Source of the DNA: Streptomyces sp. R302
GTDB taxonomy: Bacteria; Actinomycetota; Actinomycetes; Streptomycetales; Streptomycetaceae
Assembly: GCF_012927245.1 (NCBI RefSeq)
Contig: NZ_JABBGE010000003.1
Location: 248,001 to 312,000 of the forward strand
Length of the DNA: 64,000 bases
Direction of reading: 5' to 3'
Shown: positions 23,305-31,161 of the stretch, piece after piece
Numbering within the stretch: the stretch's first letter is position 1
Layout: each line of letters begins with the position of its first letter
The notes under the pieces: generated by a model
Database searches by the model: none
The model's input: only the letters and a program-made list of their open reading frames with translations
What the model was told of the DNA's origin: nothing
Translations under genes and position numbers: made by a program

Positions 23305-23884
23305 CCGCAGTAGACGCGGGGCCGGGAGCGCGGGAGCGTCCCAGCCCCGTTGCACGTATGGGGCGAGCGCGCCCCACACGCCGAGCGCGAGCACGCCCCG
23401 CCGGTCAGCAGGCTGAGGGCGTGCTTCACGACGGTCGCGCAGGCCGGCTCGGAGGCGGCGTGCCGCTTCGAGAGGGCCTCGGGGTCGTACACGACGTGGA
23501 TCTCGTCCGTGGGCCGGCCGGAGCCGTAGTGGGTGGCCAGGTCGTTGCCGCTCGAGTCGGTGAACTTGTAGTAGCTCGCCCGCCTGCCGTCGCCCATCCC
23601 CTCGCCGTGCGCGGCGCCGGTCAGCCACACGTACGCCGTGTAGGCGCCGAGGAAGCCGACGACGCCCGGCCGTACCGCCCACCGGGGGATCCGGGCCGGG
23701 CTGTCCTCGGGCGGGTGACGCCGTCGGTGAGGACGAGCGTGAGCGAGGTCGCGCCGGTCCGCCGCACCTCCTCGATGGCGGCGAGCGGCACGGTGATGAC
23801 GACCCGCTCCCGTTCGATCGTGAGGTGACCGTCCCTCAGGATCGCGATGTGGTCGCCCTTGGCGAGGACTTGGGGACTGCACAC
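23305..23884 (-). pseudogene. Frameshifted DUF3592-like membrane protein gene
   Basis: A good start (GTG 23884) encodes about 57 residues of a PH-like segment (KGDHIAILRDGHLTIERERV, then VPLAAIEEVRRTGATSLTLV). Near 23714 homologous sequence jumps to another frame: WAVRPGVVGFLGAYTAYVWL (membrane helix), then YYKFTDSSGNDLATHYGSG and DEIHVVYDPEALSKR, the DUF3592-like part. Near 23400 it jumps again to GVLALGVWGALAPYV, a C-terminal helix. Two shifts within 580 bp make a functional product unlikely unless the sequence has errors. It ends just after dmdR1, convergent with it. Confidence 0.65.
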
Positions 23885-24231
23885 GACCTGTCGACCGGAG
23901 GGACGGGGGAGTGGTTGTGCGGCCGGCGGTCACGAATGGGCCACGGTCGGGCGACGGCTTCGCCATGCGCCCCGTTTTACGCCGGAATGGCCCCGCGCGT
24001 GCCCTCGGCGTGCCAGGCTGGGACGAGCTGCGTGCGCTGCGTGATGCGCGGAAGGGTGGGGCCATGGGGACGATCGGGGCCGTACACCGACCGACGTGCG
24101 CCCAGGGTACGGCTCCTGACGGTGCGTCCGGCGCGGGTCGATCCCGGGGGAGGCCGCCCGGGGCGGGGGCGTCCGGCGTTGGGTTGTTCGGCGTGGGGGT
24201 GTTTGGAGCGGGGGCGTCCGGAGCTGCAGAG

Positions 24232-24259
24232 GGCCCCGGCGCCTCGCGGCGCCGGGGCC
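24232..24259. terminator. 12-bp perfect GC hairpin
   Basis: GGCCCCGGCGCC at 24232-24243 pairs with 24248-24259 around TCGC. No T-run follows. It lies 43 bp before a second, T-tailed terminator. Confidence 0.6.
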
Positions 24260-24301
24260 TGCCCTCCCCTGTTCCGACCTGGAGCCCCGAGCTCTCAAGG
24301 T

Positions 24302-24321
24302 CGGTCCCTTCGGACCGTTTT
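24302..24321 (+). terminator. Intrinsic terminator with T-run and no obvious gene before it
   Basis: CGGTCC-CTTC-GGACCG followed at once by TTTT is a textbook plus-strand terminator. The nearest plus-strand gene, dmdR1, ends 1 kb upstream. Confidence 0.6.
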
Positions 24322-24425
24322 CCCCGAGCGGTCCGCCTCCCGTTGAAGATCTCCCCTCGGCAGCGCGCGCCAATCCTTGAGGCCTGTCACTCGAACGAGG
24401 GGTGTTGGGTGGCAGAAGCTCATTT

Positions 24426-24441
24426 TCGAATGTGGGTTCGA
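24426..24441 (+). promoter_or_regulatory. LexA-like palindrome at a -10 element
   Basis: TCGAATGTGGGTTCGA differs by one base from the actinobacterial SOS box TCGAAC-N4-GTTCGA. TAGTCT (24442-24447), a TANNNT -10, abuts it, 35 bp before the hydrolase ATG. Confidence 0.45.
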
Positions 24442-24481
24442 TAGTCTGGCGGGGTTCGACAGGAAAGAGGGGGTGCCAGAC

Positions 24482-25471
24482 ATGGCGCGACGACTCGACG
24501 TCACCGGAGCCGACGGCATCCGGCTGGCGGCCTGGGACTTTACGGCGGAGGGCGCGGCCGGGGACGGGACCGCGCCCGAGGCCCGTACGTCCACGCGTAC
24601 GTCCACGCGTACTTCCATGCCTACTTCCACACGTACGACCGCCATGAGCATCACCCGTCAGCCGACCGGCCCCGAGGACCGCGCCGCCCCTCCGCGCCCG
24701 TCCGGCGCCCCGGTCTTACTGCTCCACGGCCTGATGGGGCACGCGGGCCACTGGGCGCCCGCCGCGGGCCTCCTCGGCGGCGGACACCGCACGATCGCGC
24801 TCGACCAGCGCGGCCACGGCGCCAGCGGGAAGCCGCCCGCCGGACCCTTCACGCGCGAGGCGTACGTGGCGGACGCCGCGGCCGTCATCGAGCGGCTCGG
24901 GCTCGGCCCGGTCACCCTCGTCGGCCACTCCATGGGCGCGCTCACCGCCTGGCAACTGGCCGCCGAGCGGCCCGAGCTGGTCCGCGCGCTCGTCATCTGC
25001 GACATGCGGGCCTCCGCGCTCGGCGCGGCCTCGCAGCGCGCCTGGCGGGACTGGTTCGAGGGTTGGCCGGCGCCTTTCCCGTCCCTGGAGGCCGTTCACC
25101 GCTGGTTCGGCGCGGACGACCCGTGGGTGGAGGCGCCGAACCCGGCGCGGGGTGCGTTCTTCGCCGAGGTCATGGCCGAACACCCCGACGGCTGGCGCCC
25201 GGTCTTCGACCCCGCCCACATGCTCACCTCCCGCGAGACCTGGGTCCACGACGCCCACTGGGACTCCCTCGCCCAGGTCCGCTGCCCCACCCTCGTCGTC
25301 CGCGGCCTCGACGGCGAACTCGGCCGCGCCGAGGCCCAGGAGATGGTCCGCGTCCTCCCCCACGGGGCGTACGCGGAGATCCCCGACGCGGGCCACCTCC
25401 TCCACTACACCCACCCGGAGGCCTGGGCCGAAGCGGTGGACCCCTTCCTGACCGGCGTCCTCACCACCTGA
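24482..25471 (+). CDS. Alpha/beta-hydrolase with a TTA codon
   Basis: 329 residues. The nucleophile serine is in LVGHSMGALTAWQL, the oxyanion region is LLLHGLMGHAGHW, and the histidine is in IPDAGHLLHYTHPEAW; the acid is probably in VVRGLDGELGR. A Thr/Ser-rich stretch of about 35 residues, partly encoded by four 12-bp DNA repeats (24584-24631), is inserted between the first strands. Codon 79 (24716-24718) is TTA, the only one I noticed in a gene here, implying dependence on the bldA tRNA and late expression. The promoter carries a LexA-like palindrome. Substrate unknown; esterase or C-C hydrolase are both possible. Confidence 0.85.
   Translation: MARRLDVTGADGIRLAAWDFTAEGAAGDGTAPEARTSTRTSTRTSMPTSTRTTAMSITRQPTGPEDRAAPPRPSGAPVLLLHGLMGHAGHWAPAAGLLGGGHRTIALDQRGHGASGKPPAGPFTREAYVADAAAVIERLGLGPVTLVGHSMGALTAWQLAAERPELVRALVICDMRASALGAASQRAWRDWFEGWPAPFPSLEAVHRWFGADDPWVEAPNPARGAFFAEVMAEHPDGWRPVFDPAHMLTSRETWVHDAHWDSLAQVRCPTLVVRGLDGELGRAEAQEMVRVLPHGAYAEIPDAGHLLHYTHPEAWAEAVDPFLTGVLTT
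24584..24631 (+). repeat. Four 12-bp tandem repeats inside the hydrolase gene
   Basis: Units CGTACGTCCACG (twice), CGTACTTCCATG and CCTACTTCCACA run without gaps and encode the Ser/Thr/Arg-rich insertion. Confidence 0.85.
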
Positions 25472-25641
25472 CCGTCGTCGCCGACGGGGAGCACCGCCGT
25501 CCGGTCCGGCGCTCGGGGAAGCCCCCTCGCGCCCCCGCCGCCGGACGCGGTACGGTCCCTCCGACAGCGCGTCGAGCGGTATGTCTCCGCGCCGCCCACC
25601 ACGCGGGCCGTCGAGGCCCAACAGGGACACCAGAGGAACAC

Positions 25642-26862
25642 ATGGGCATATCTCTGCGCCGCCGCCTGGCCACCGCGGCCACGGCGCTCGGCCTCACCAC
25701 GCTCGGCGTCCTGGGCGCGGGCGCGGCCCCCGCCCAGGCGGCACCCGCGGACTGCCCGAAGGGCTACTTCTGTGCCTGGAAGACGGACAACGCCACCGGC
25801 GCCATGTACAAGACGAACGTGGACGCGCCCACGCTCGGCACCTGGGACGACCGGTTCCGCTCGGTCTCCAACCGCACCGGCAAGTTCGCCTGCCTCCACG
25901 AGGAGGCGCACCACGGCTACACCGGCGGCGTCTTCTCCGTCGCCCCCAACCCCTCGGGCACCGAGTGGGGCGGCCCCGGCAGCACGAGCGTCAGCTCCGT
26001 CCGCCTGGTCGCCACCGAGCGCGAGTGCGGCGGGTACGAGCCGTACCCCTACTGGTACGCCAACCCGCAGGCCACCGCGCCCGCGTTCGGCGACCTGAAC
26101 AGGGACAAGACGGCCGACGTCCTGGTCCGCGACAAGGTCGGGCGCCTGTGGTTCCTCCCGGGCGACGGCAGCGGCAAGCTGGTCGGCTCGGGCGGCTGGA
26201 ACGCCATGAACGCCCTGACGCGGCACGGCGACTTCTCCGGCGACGGCAAGGAGGACGTGATCGCCCGCGAGGCGTCCACCGGCAAGCTGTGGCTGTACAG
26301 GGGCTCCGGCACCGGCTACGTGGGCTCGCGCGTGCTGATCGGTTCGGGCGGCTGGAACTCCATGAACCACCTCACCGCCTTCGGCGACCTGACCGGCGAC
26401 GACAAGTCGGACCTCCTCGCCGTCGAGAAGTCCACGGGCAAGCTGTGGCTGTACCCCGGTACGGGCAGCGGCCTGGCCCCCCGCAAGCTCATCGGCTCCG
26501 GCGGCTGGAACTCGATGAACGCCCTCGTCGGCTTCGGCGACATGACCAAGGACGGCAAGGCCGACCTCCTCGCCCGCGAGCCGTCCACCGGCAAGCTCTG
26601 GCTCTACCCGGGCAGGACCGGCGGCCTCGCCACCCGCGTCCTCATCGGCGGCGGCTGGAACGTCATGGCCGGCTTCCTCGCGGTCGGCGACCACACCGGC
26701 GACGGCTACACCGACCTGGCCACCGTCACCAACGGCAACTACGCGTCGAACACGGGCCGCGGAGCGGGCAACCTGCTCATCTACGGCGGCCGCGCCACGA
26801 ACGGCTTCCAGGCCGGCTCCCCGGAGAGCGAGTCCTGGCACGGCCTGAACGGCCAGTTCTGA
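25642..26862 (+). CDS. Secreted I36-type inhibitor domain plus FG-GAP/VCBS repeats (paralogue 1)
   Basis: 406 residues. A signal peptide (MGISLRRRLATAATALGL..., cleavage after AQA near residue 33) precedes an I36-type domain (about 35-130) beginning DCPKGYFCAWKTDNATGAMY, the family of the Streptomyces metalloproteinase inhibitor SMPI. Five calcium-loop repeats of about 52 residues follow (GDLNRDKTADVLV, GDFSGDGKEDVIA, GDLTGDDKSDLLA, GDMTKDGKADLLA, GDHTGDGYTDLAT), as in FG-GAP/VCBS beta-propellers. The protein is exported; the propeller may bind a polymer or protein while the I36 part inhibits a protease or simply stabilises. The next paralogue starts 43 bp downstream, probably in one transcript. 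Confidence 0.85.
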   Translation: MGISLRRRLATAATALGLTTLGVLGAGAAPAQAAPADCPKGYFCAWKTDNATGAMYKTNVDAPTLGTWDDRFRSVSNRTGKFACLHEEAHHGYTGGVFSVAPNPSGTEWGGPGSTSVSSVRLVATERECGGYEPYPYWYANPQATAPAFGDLNRDKTADVLVRDKVGRLWFLPGDGSGKLVGSGGWNAMNALTRHGDFSGDGKEDVIAREASTGKLWLYRGSGTGYVGSRVLIGSGGWNSMNHLTAFGDLTGDDKSDLLAVEKSTGKLWLYPGTGSGLAPRKLIGSGGWNSMNALVGFGDMTKDGKADLLAREPSTGKLWLYPGRTGGLATRVLIGGGWNVMAGFLAVGDHTGDGYTDLATVTNGNYASNTGRGAGNLLIYGGRATNGFQAGSPESESWHGLNGQF

Positions 26863-26905
26863 CACACCGTCCGAACACCACGCAATGACCCATGGGGGGA
26901 GAAAC

Positions 26906-28120
26906 ATGCGCAAGACGATGAAGCGCGGCCTGGCGTCCCTGCTCGGTATGACGCTCCTGGGGGGCCTCGCGGTCGCGACGGCCGCCCCCGCGCAGGCGGC
27001 CGTGAGCGACTGTCCGAAGGGCTACTTCTGTGCCTGGAAGACCGAGGACGCCACCGGGACGATGTTCAAGACGAACAAGTCCATGCCGACCCTCGGCTCC
27101 TGGAACAACACGTTCCGGGCCCAGGTCAACCACAGCTCCCAGATCGTCTGCACCTACGACCTGGCCGACTACAAGCTCGGCACCTACTGGTCGATCGACC
27201 CGACGACGGGCGGCGCCTACGAGAGCGACCCGTACGGAAGCGTCAGCTCGCTGAAGTTCGTCCGTACGGAACGCGAGTGCTGGCTCGACGCCTACCCGCG
27301 GTGGTACGCGGAGACGTCCCCCAAGGCGGCCGGGTTCGGCGACCTGAACGGAGACCGGAAGGCCGACGTCCTCGTCCGCGACCTGGTGGGCCGGCTGTGG
27401 TACCTGCCCGGCGACTCCACCGGCCGACTGGTCGGCTCCGGTGGCTGGAACGGCATGAACGCCCTCGTCCGGCACGGTGACTTCTCCCGTGACGGCAAGG
27501 AGGACGTGATCGCCCGCGAACGCGCCACCGGCAAACTGTGGCTGTACCCCGGTACGGGCACGGGCGGCCTGGCCCCCCGCAAGCTGATCGGCTCCGGCGG
27601 CTGGAACGGCATGTCCCGGATCGCCGCCGTCGGCGACCTCACCCGCGACGGCCGCGCCGACCTCCTCGCCGTGGAGAAGTCCACCGGCAAGCTGTGGCTC
27701 TACCCCGGTACGGGCAACGGCCTCGCCCCCCGCAAGCTGATCGGCACGGGCGGCTGGAACGGCATGAACGCCCTGACCGGCCCGGGCGACATGAACAGCG
27801 ACGGCCGCGTCGACCTCGTCGCCCGCGAGGCGTCCACCGGCAAGCTGTGGCTCTACCCCGGTACGAGCACGGGCCGGCTCGGTGCCCGCAAGCTGATCGG
27901 CACCGGCGGCTGGAACGCCATGGAGACCTTTCTCTCCATCGGCGACTTCAGCGGCGACGGCCGTGTCGACCTCGCGACGATCACCAACGCGCGGTACGCC
28001 ATCGACGGTTACCAGGGCCACCTCGGCTGGCTCCTCACCTACAACGGCCGAGGCACCGGCTCGCTGGCGGCAGGTCAGCGCTTCGACGGCGACTGGTGGG
28101 GCCTGAACGGCGCGTTCTGA
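26906..28120 (+). CDS. Secreted I36-type inhibitor domain plus FG-GAP/VCBS repeats (paralogue 2)
   Basis: 404 residues with the same plan as its upstream neighbour: signal peptide MRKTMKRGLASLLGMTLLGG ending AQA, I36-type domain opening SDCPKGYFCAWKTEDATGTM, then five FG-GAP loops (first GDLNGDRKADVLV, last GDFSGDGRVDLAT) separated by GKLWLYPGTG and GSGGWNGMN motifs. ATG 26906 follows GGGGGGAG; an ATG seven codons earlier lacks a ribosome site. A 12-bp terminator hairpin lies 20 bp after the stop. It overlaps the convergent DUF397 ORF by 46 bp. Confidence 0.85.
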   Translation: MRKTMKRGLASLLGMTLLGGLAVATAAPAQAAVSDCPKGYFCAWKTEDATGTMFKTNKSMPTLGSWNNTFRAQVNHSSQIVCTYDLADYKLGTYWSIDPTTGGAYESDPYGSVSSLKFVRTERECWLDAYPRWYAETSPKAAGFGDLNGDRKADVLVRDLVGRLWYLPGDSTGRLVGSGGWNGMNALVRHGDFSRDGKEDVIARERATGKLWLYPGTGTGGLAPRKLIGSGGWNGMSRIAAVGDLTRDGRADLLAVEKSTGKLWLYPGTGNGLAPRKLIGTGGWNGMNALTGPGDMNSDGRVDLVAREASTGKLWLYPGTSTGRLGARKLIGTGGWNAMETFLSIGDFSGDGRVDLATITNARYAIDGYQGHLGWLLTYNGRGTGSLAAGQRFDGDWWGLNGAF

Positions 28121-28368
28121 CCCGACGGGACGGACATGGACGCAGGGCCTCCACCCCGGAGCGGGACGGAGGCCCTGCGCGTGCGCCGTGCCTCCTGCAC
28201 CCGGGCCAGGAACTCGCCCCAGGCGGCGGGCGAGACGGAGAGGGAGGGGAGCGCGGTGTCCTTGGAGTCCCGCACGTGCACTAAGTGCACACAGGAGGCG
28301 ACCTCGACGCAGTCACCGCCCTGTTCGCTGCTGTAGCTGCTCTTGAACCACTTGAGGTCGGTGCTCAC
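28075..28368 (-). CDS. DUF397-domain protein
   Basis: 97 residues. The DUF397 core WFKSSYSSEQGGDCVEVA...VHVRDSKD...LSVSPAAWGEFLARVQ occupies residues 6-62. Such proteins are the usual partners of XRE/DUF5753 regulators in Streptomyces, in systems of the BldB/WhiJ type. GTG 28368 overlaps the stop of the upstream XRE/DUF5753 remnant (GTGA), showing it was the second gene of such a pair. The last 35 residues are non-homologous, cross the terminator of the neighbouring gene and run 46 bp into its coding region, so the original stop may have been lost. Confidence 0.75.
   Translation of the reverse strand: MSTDLKWFKSSYSSEQGGDCVEVASCVHLVHVRDSKDTALPSLSVSPAAWGEFLARVQEARRTRRASVPLRGGGPASMSVPSGQNAPFRPHQSPSKR
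28141..28179 (+). terminator. 12-bp hairpin after I36/FG-GAP paralogue 2
   Basis: Bases 28141-28152 (CGCAGGGCCTCC) pair perfectly with 28168-28179 around a 15-base loop, 20 bp after the paralogue's stop. Confidence 0.7.
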
Positions 28369-28538
28369 AGTTCCCGTGCCATCTTCTCGATGGGTCGTTC
28401 GGAGTCCTCCGGGCTGAGCGCTTGGGCCCTCAGTTCGCTATAGCGAGCGGCAACGATTGCCACGTCCGGTTGTTCGGTCAGAAAGTACCGTCCGACCTGG
28501 CCTTCCACATAGATCAACTGGCCACGGTTCTCGTGGGA
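28365..28538 (-). pseudogene. C-terminal remnant of an XRE/DUF5753 regulator
   Basis: About 57 residues in frame down to a TGA at 28365-28367: HENRGQLIYVEGQVGRYF, then LTEQPDVAIVAARYSELRAQ and ALSPEDSERPIEKMAREL. This is the end of the DUF5753 domain of Scr1-type regulators. A TAG at 28539-28541 closes the frame upstream and no helix-turn-helix coding sequence remains. The preserved GTGA junction with the DUF397 gene shows an original regulator-DUF397 pair whose regulator was truncated. Confidence 0.7.
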
Positions 28539-28602
28539 CTACATCGACCGGGGCCTCGTCACCCGCAACGGTTCCTGAGCGGGCGGCTGGACGAACTCCG
28601 TC

Positions 28603-28880
28603 GTGAAGCACGATGCCGACGCGACGCGATGGGTTCAGACCGAGCAGCGGGGCTGGGCGACGGGAGGCCGGTTCGGCTTCGCGGTCCTCGAAACGCACCC
28701 CGGTTCATCGCACGGGCAGTTGGTGGGCCAGGTCGTCCTCAAGGAGGCGTCCCCGGCAAGCCGTCCGCGGAGGTGGGCTATTGGACCGCGGCGCACGCTC
28801 GTGGAAAGGGTGTGGCACCGAGGGCTCTGGAGGCTCTCACCGGCCCCTCGCGACGGCCATCTGCACATACGCAAATCTGA
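28603..28880 (+). pseudogene. Frameshifted GNAT acetyltransferase fragment
   Basis: One frame gives RWVQTEQRGWATGGRFGFAV and GQLVGQVVLKE, and after about 28750 the homology continues in another frame with GKPSAEVGYWTAAHARGKGV and APRALEALT, the acetyl-CoA-binding motif A of RimJ/RimL-type GNATs. The N-terminal third and the C-terminus are missing. It sits in the same decayed segment as the XRE remnant. Confidence 0.65.
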
Positions 28881-28889
28881 AGGCGCTGC

Positions 28890-29027
28890 CTAGCGGCGGA
28901 ACCTCCTCCGCACCCAGCCTGCGCCGAGGGCGACTGCGGCGATCGCAGACAGAAGGATCGCCCCGAGGACTACCGTCGCCCCGGCCGCAATCACGATGCT
29001 GCCCCACCACGGTGGATCAGCTTCCAC
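28890..29027 (-). CDS. Small single-span membrane protein (45 aa)
   Basis: GTG 29027 follows a GGGGG run 4 bases away and encodes a 45-residue peptide with one hydrophobic helix (IVIAAGATVVLGAILLSAIA) and a basic tail (WVRRRFRR). No family recognised. Short and among pseudogenes, so coding status is uncertain. Confidence 0.45.
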   Translation of the reverse strand: MEADPPWWGSIVIAAGATVVLGAILLSAIAAVALGAGWVRRRFRR

Positions 29028-29129
29028 AGTGCCCCCTACCGAATCGGGTATCCAGAGACGACGCAGGGCTTCGGGGGTTGGTTCCGTCGTCGTCCTGTCA
29101 CAACTGGCGGTGCTGTGTGGTCCTCACTG

Positions 29130-29163
29130 CAGAAGCAGCAGAAGCAGCAGAAGCAGCAGAAGC
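29130..29163 (+). repeat. 9-bp microsatellite (CAGAAGCAG x 3.8) before the flavodoxin gene
   Basis: Perfect copies at 29130, 29139, 29148 and a partial one at 29157. The array ends 16 bp before GTG 29180, at the ribosome-binding region. Confidence 0.9.
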
Positions 29164-29179
29164 GAGAGGGGATCGGATC

Positions 29180-29677
29180 GTGGAGATGAAGGCCGTCATC
29201 GTGTGCGCGTCCGTGTCGCACGGCAACACCCGTCGTGTCGCCGACTGCATGGCCCAGGTGCTGGGCGCGAAGGTCGTCTCTCCTGAGGAAGCGGATCCGG
29301 CGGAGCTGGCCGGCGCCGACCTCGTGGGGTTCGGCTCGGGCGTCTTCTACGGCAGGCTGCACCGCAGCCTGACCGACTTCGTCAAGGCGCTGCCCGGAGG
29401 GAGCGGAGGGGACGGAGGGGACGGAGGGAGCGGAGGGGCGGGGACGGCGTTCGTGTTCGCCACCAGCGGCTTCCCGGAGATGCCGCTGGCGCCGTTCACC
29501 CGCCCCCTGGTCCGGCTCCTCGAAGGCAAGGGCTTCAAGGTGAACGCGAACTTCACGTGCCGGGCGCTCGACACGGTGATGCCCCTGAAGCTCATCGGCG
29601 GCGTCAACAAGCACCGCCCGAACGCGGACGACCTGGCCTCCGCCCGAGCGTTTGCCGAACGGCTCCGGGTGGGGTGA
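29180..29677 (+). CDS. Flavodoxin-like FMN protein
   Basis: 165 residues. The FMN-phosphate loop ASVSHGNTRRVAD at the N-terminus and GFGSGVFYGRLHRSL in the middle are flavodoxin-type. A Gly-rich insertion (GGSGGDGGDGGSGGAG) interrupts the chain around residue 80, just before the strand FVFATSGFP. Probable intracellular electron carrier or menaquinone-dependent oxidoreductase-like protein; partner unknown. GTG 29180 with AGAGGGG upstream is preferred to ATG 29186, which has no usable ribosome site. Confidence 0.8.
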   Translation: MEMKAVIVCASVSHGNTRRVADCMAQVLGAKVVSPEEADPAELAGADLVGFGSGVFYGRLHRSLTDFVKALPGGSGGDGGDGGSGGAGTAFVFATSGFPEMPLAPFTRPLVRLLEGKGFKVNANFTCRALDTVMPLKLIGGVNKHRPNADDLASARAFAERLRVG

Positions 29678-30061
29678 GGTTTCTTGGGGTGGGCCGGGTT
29701 CGATGGTGGCGGGTGCGGCCGCCCTCTTTCCGAGAGTGGCACCGGGCGCGGGGGATGGGCGGGCCTCCGTTGCCGGGTGGGGGGCCGGTGGGTGGGGGGT
29801 CCGGGTATCGCTCCGGTTGTGTTGCGTGTGCGGGCCGGTGGGTGGGGGCTCGGTTTGTGGCGTGCGCCGGTGGGGCTGTGTCGGTGGGTTCGGGGTGCGC
29901 GGTCGTTGAATGGGGTGCACCGTCCGGGCTTAGCGGGTGTCGGCCGTCGGTTGGTTGGGATTCAGGCCGGGCTGGTTCACTGCCGGTGGGTGTGTCCTGC
30001 GTGCGGGCTTCCTGAAGTGTGGCTGGGCGCCTGTGCGGAGGGTCGGTAGCCTGGGGTGGTG
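29678..30061. other. 384-bp G-rich intergenic region
   Basis: The plus strand is strongly G-biased with many GGG/GGGG runs, including GGGTGGGGGGCCGGTGGG followed by TGGGGGGTCCGGG near 29779-29809, which can form a G-quadruplex. No gene is evident on either strand. Confidence 0.55.
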
Positions 30062-30493
30062 ATGCGTGTGTGGGGGCTGCCGTCGGTGTTCGTGCTTGTG
30101 GGCGTGGCTCTCGCCGTTGGGGCGATCGCCAGGGGCGAGACGGGGACGGGGGTCGTCCTCCTCGCCGTCTTCCTTCTTCTCGGGGGCGTCAACTCCCCGC
30201 TTTTCTTTCCGAGATCGCTCACCTCCGCCGAGGCCCTGCGCCGCAGTCGGGTCGACGGGCGGCCCGTCGTCTACTGGCGGCCCGGCTGCTCCTTCTGCAT
30301 CCGTCTGCGGCTTCGCCTCGGCACCCGCGCCCGCCGTGCGTACTGGGTGAACATCTGGCGTGACCCGGAGGCGGCGGCGGCCGTCCGCGCGGTGAACGAC
30401 GGCAACGAGACCGTCCCCACTGTCTTCCTGGACGGCCGGGCCCACACCAACCCGGACCCGGGGTGGCTCCGTACCGTTGTCGGGGGTAGGTAG
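30062..30493 (+). CDS. Membrane-anchored glutaredoxin/mycoredoxin-like protein
   Basis: 143 residues. Two hydrophobic helices (about 5-20 and 27-45) precede a glutaredoxin fold with C76-SFC-79 in YWRPGCSFCIRL and the cis-proline segment NETVPTVFLDGR. The tail NPDPGWLRTVVG is typical of actinobacterial mycoredoxin-like proteins. It would reduce mixed disulfides, probably with mycothiol, at the inner face of the membrane. A G-rich 384-bp stretch with no gene precedes it. Confidence 0.82.
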   Translation: MRVWGLPSVFVLVGVALAVGAIARGETGTGVVLLAVFLLLGGVNSPLFFPRSLTSAEALRRSRVDGRPVVYWRPGCSFCIRLRLRLGTRARRAYWVNIWRDPEAAAAVRAVNDGNETVPTVFLDGRAHTNPDPGWLRTVVGGR

Positions 30494-30683
30494 ATCACGT
30501 AGGGTCGTTCGTGTGAACACCGGATCGGCGTCAAGCCACGCACGGATCGGCTACCCGGTGGGTAGCTGACCGCACGGTGGGTGCGTAGAAGGCACCCCAG
30601 TCCTCATCCTGCGCGCGGACCTCCTCGCGCTCGTGCACCACGAGTTCCCTTTTCCGTGCCGAGCGACAAACGAGGTCAGTCAT

Positions 30684-31058
30684 ATGTCCGTCACGTTCAA
30701 CCACACCATCATCGCCGCCAAGGACCGCAACGAGTCGGCCCTGTTCTTCCGTGAGCTGCTCGAACTTCCCGAGGCGCCGTCCTGGGGGCCGTTCCTCAAC
30801 ATCCAGCTCCACGACGGGGTGCTGCTCCAGTTCGCGGAGCCGCCGGTGGAGATCCAGATGCAGCACTACGCCTTCCTGATCGACGACGAACTGTTCGACC
30901 GGGCGTACCAGCGGCTGTGCGACCAGGGCGTCGAGCACTGGGCCGATCCGCAGATGCGGCGGCCCGGCGAGATCAACCACGAGCACGGCGGTCGCGGGGT
31001 GTACTTCAAGGACCCCGCCGGGCACGCGATCGAGCTGATCACCCGCCCGTACCTCTGA
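30684..31058 (+). CDS. VOC-family (glyoxalase/bleomycin-resistance/dioxygenase) protein
   Basis: 124 residues, one VOC module. Candidate metal ligands are the histidine of FNHTIIAAKD, the histidine in QMQHYAFLID and the glutamate in HAIELITRPY. Such single-module proteins dimerise to form the active site; reaction unknown. ATG 30684 lies after a weak GAGGTC. No operon partner is clear. Confidence 0.82.
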   Translation: MSVTFNHTIIAAKDRNESALFFRELLELPEAPSWGPFLNIQLHDGVLLQFAEPPVEIQMQHYAFLIDDELFDRAYQRLCDQGVEHWADPQMRRPGEINHEHGGRGVYFKDPAGHAIELITRPYL

Positions 31059-31161
31059 GCGGATACCTGTTGGGCCGGGTACCGATATGTGGTGCTCGGC
31101 CTCCGGGGGCCGGGGGAAAACGTCTGGCGGGCGTCTTGTCCGGCTCGGTACGTTTCCCGCC

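Larger units (their letters stand above)
23885..24481. other. 597-bp intergenic region with two hairpins and a divergent promoter zone
   Basis: No credible gene is seen on either strand; translations are low-complexity. It contains two copies of GGGGGCGTCCGG (near 24165 and 24210), a 12-bp GC hairpin at 24232-24259, a classical terminator at 24302-24321, and the hydrolase promoter with a LexA-like palindrome at 24426-24441. Confidence 0.6.
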
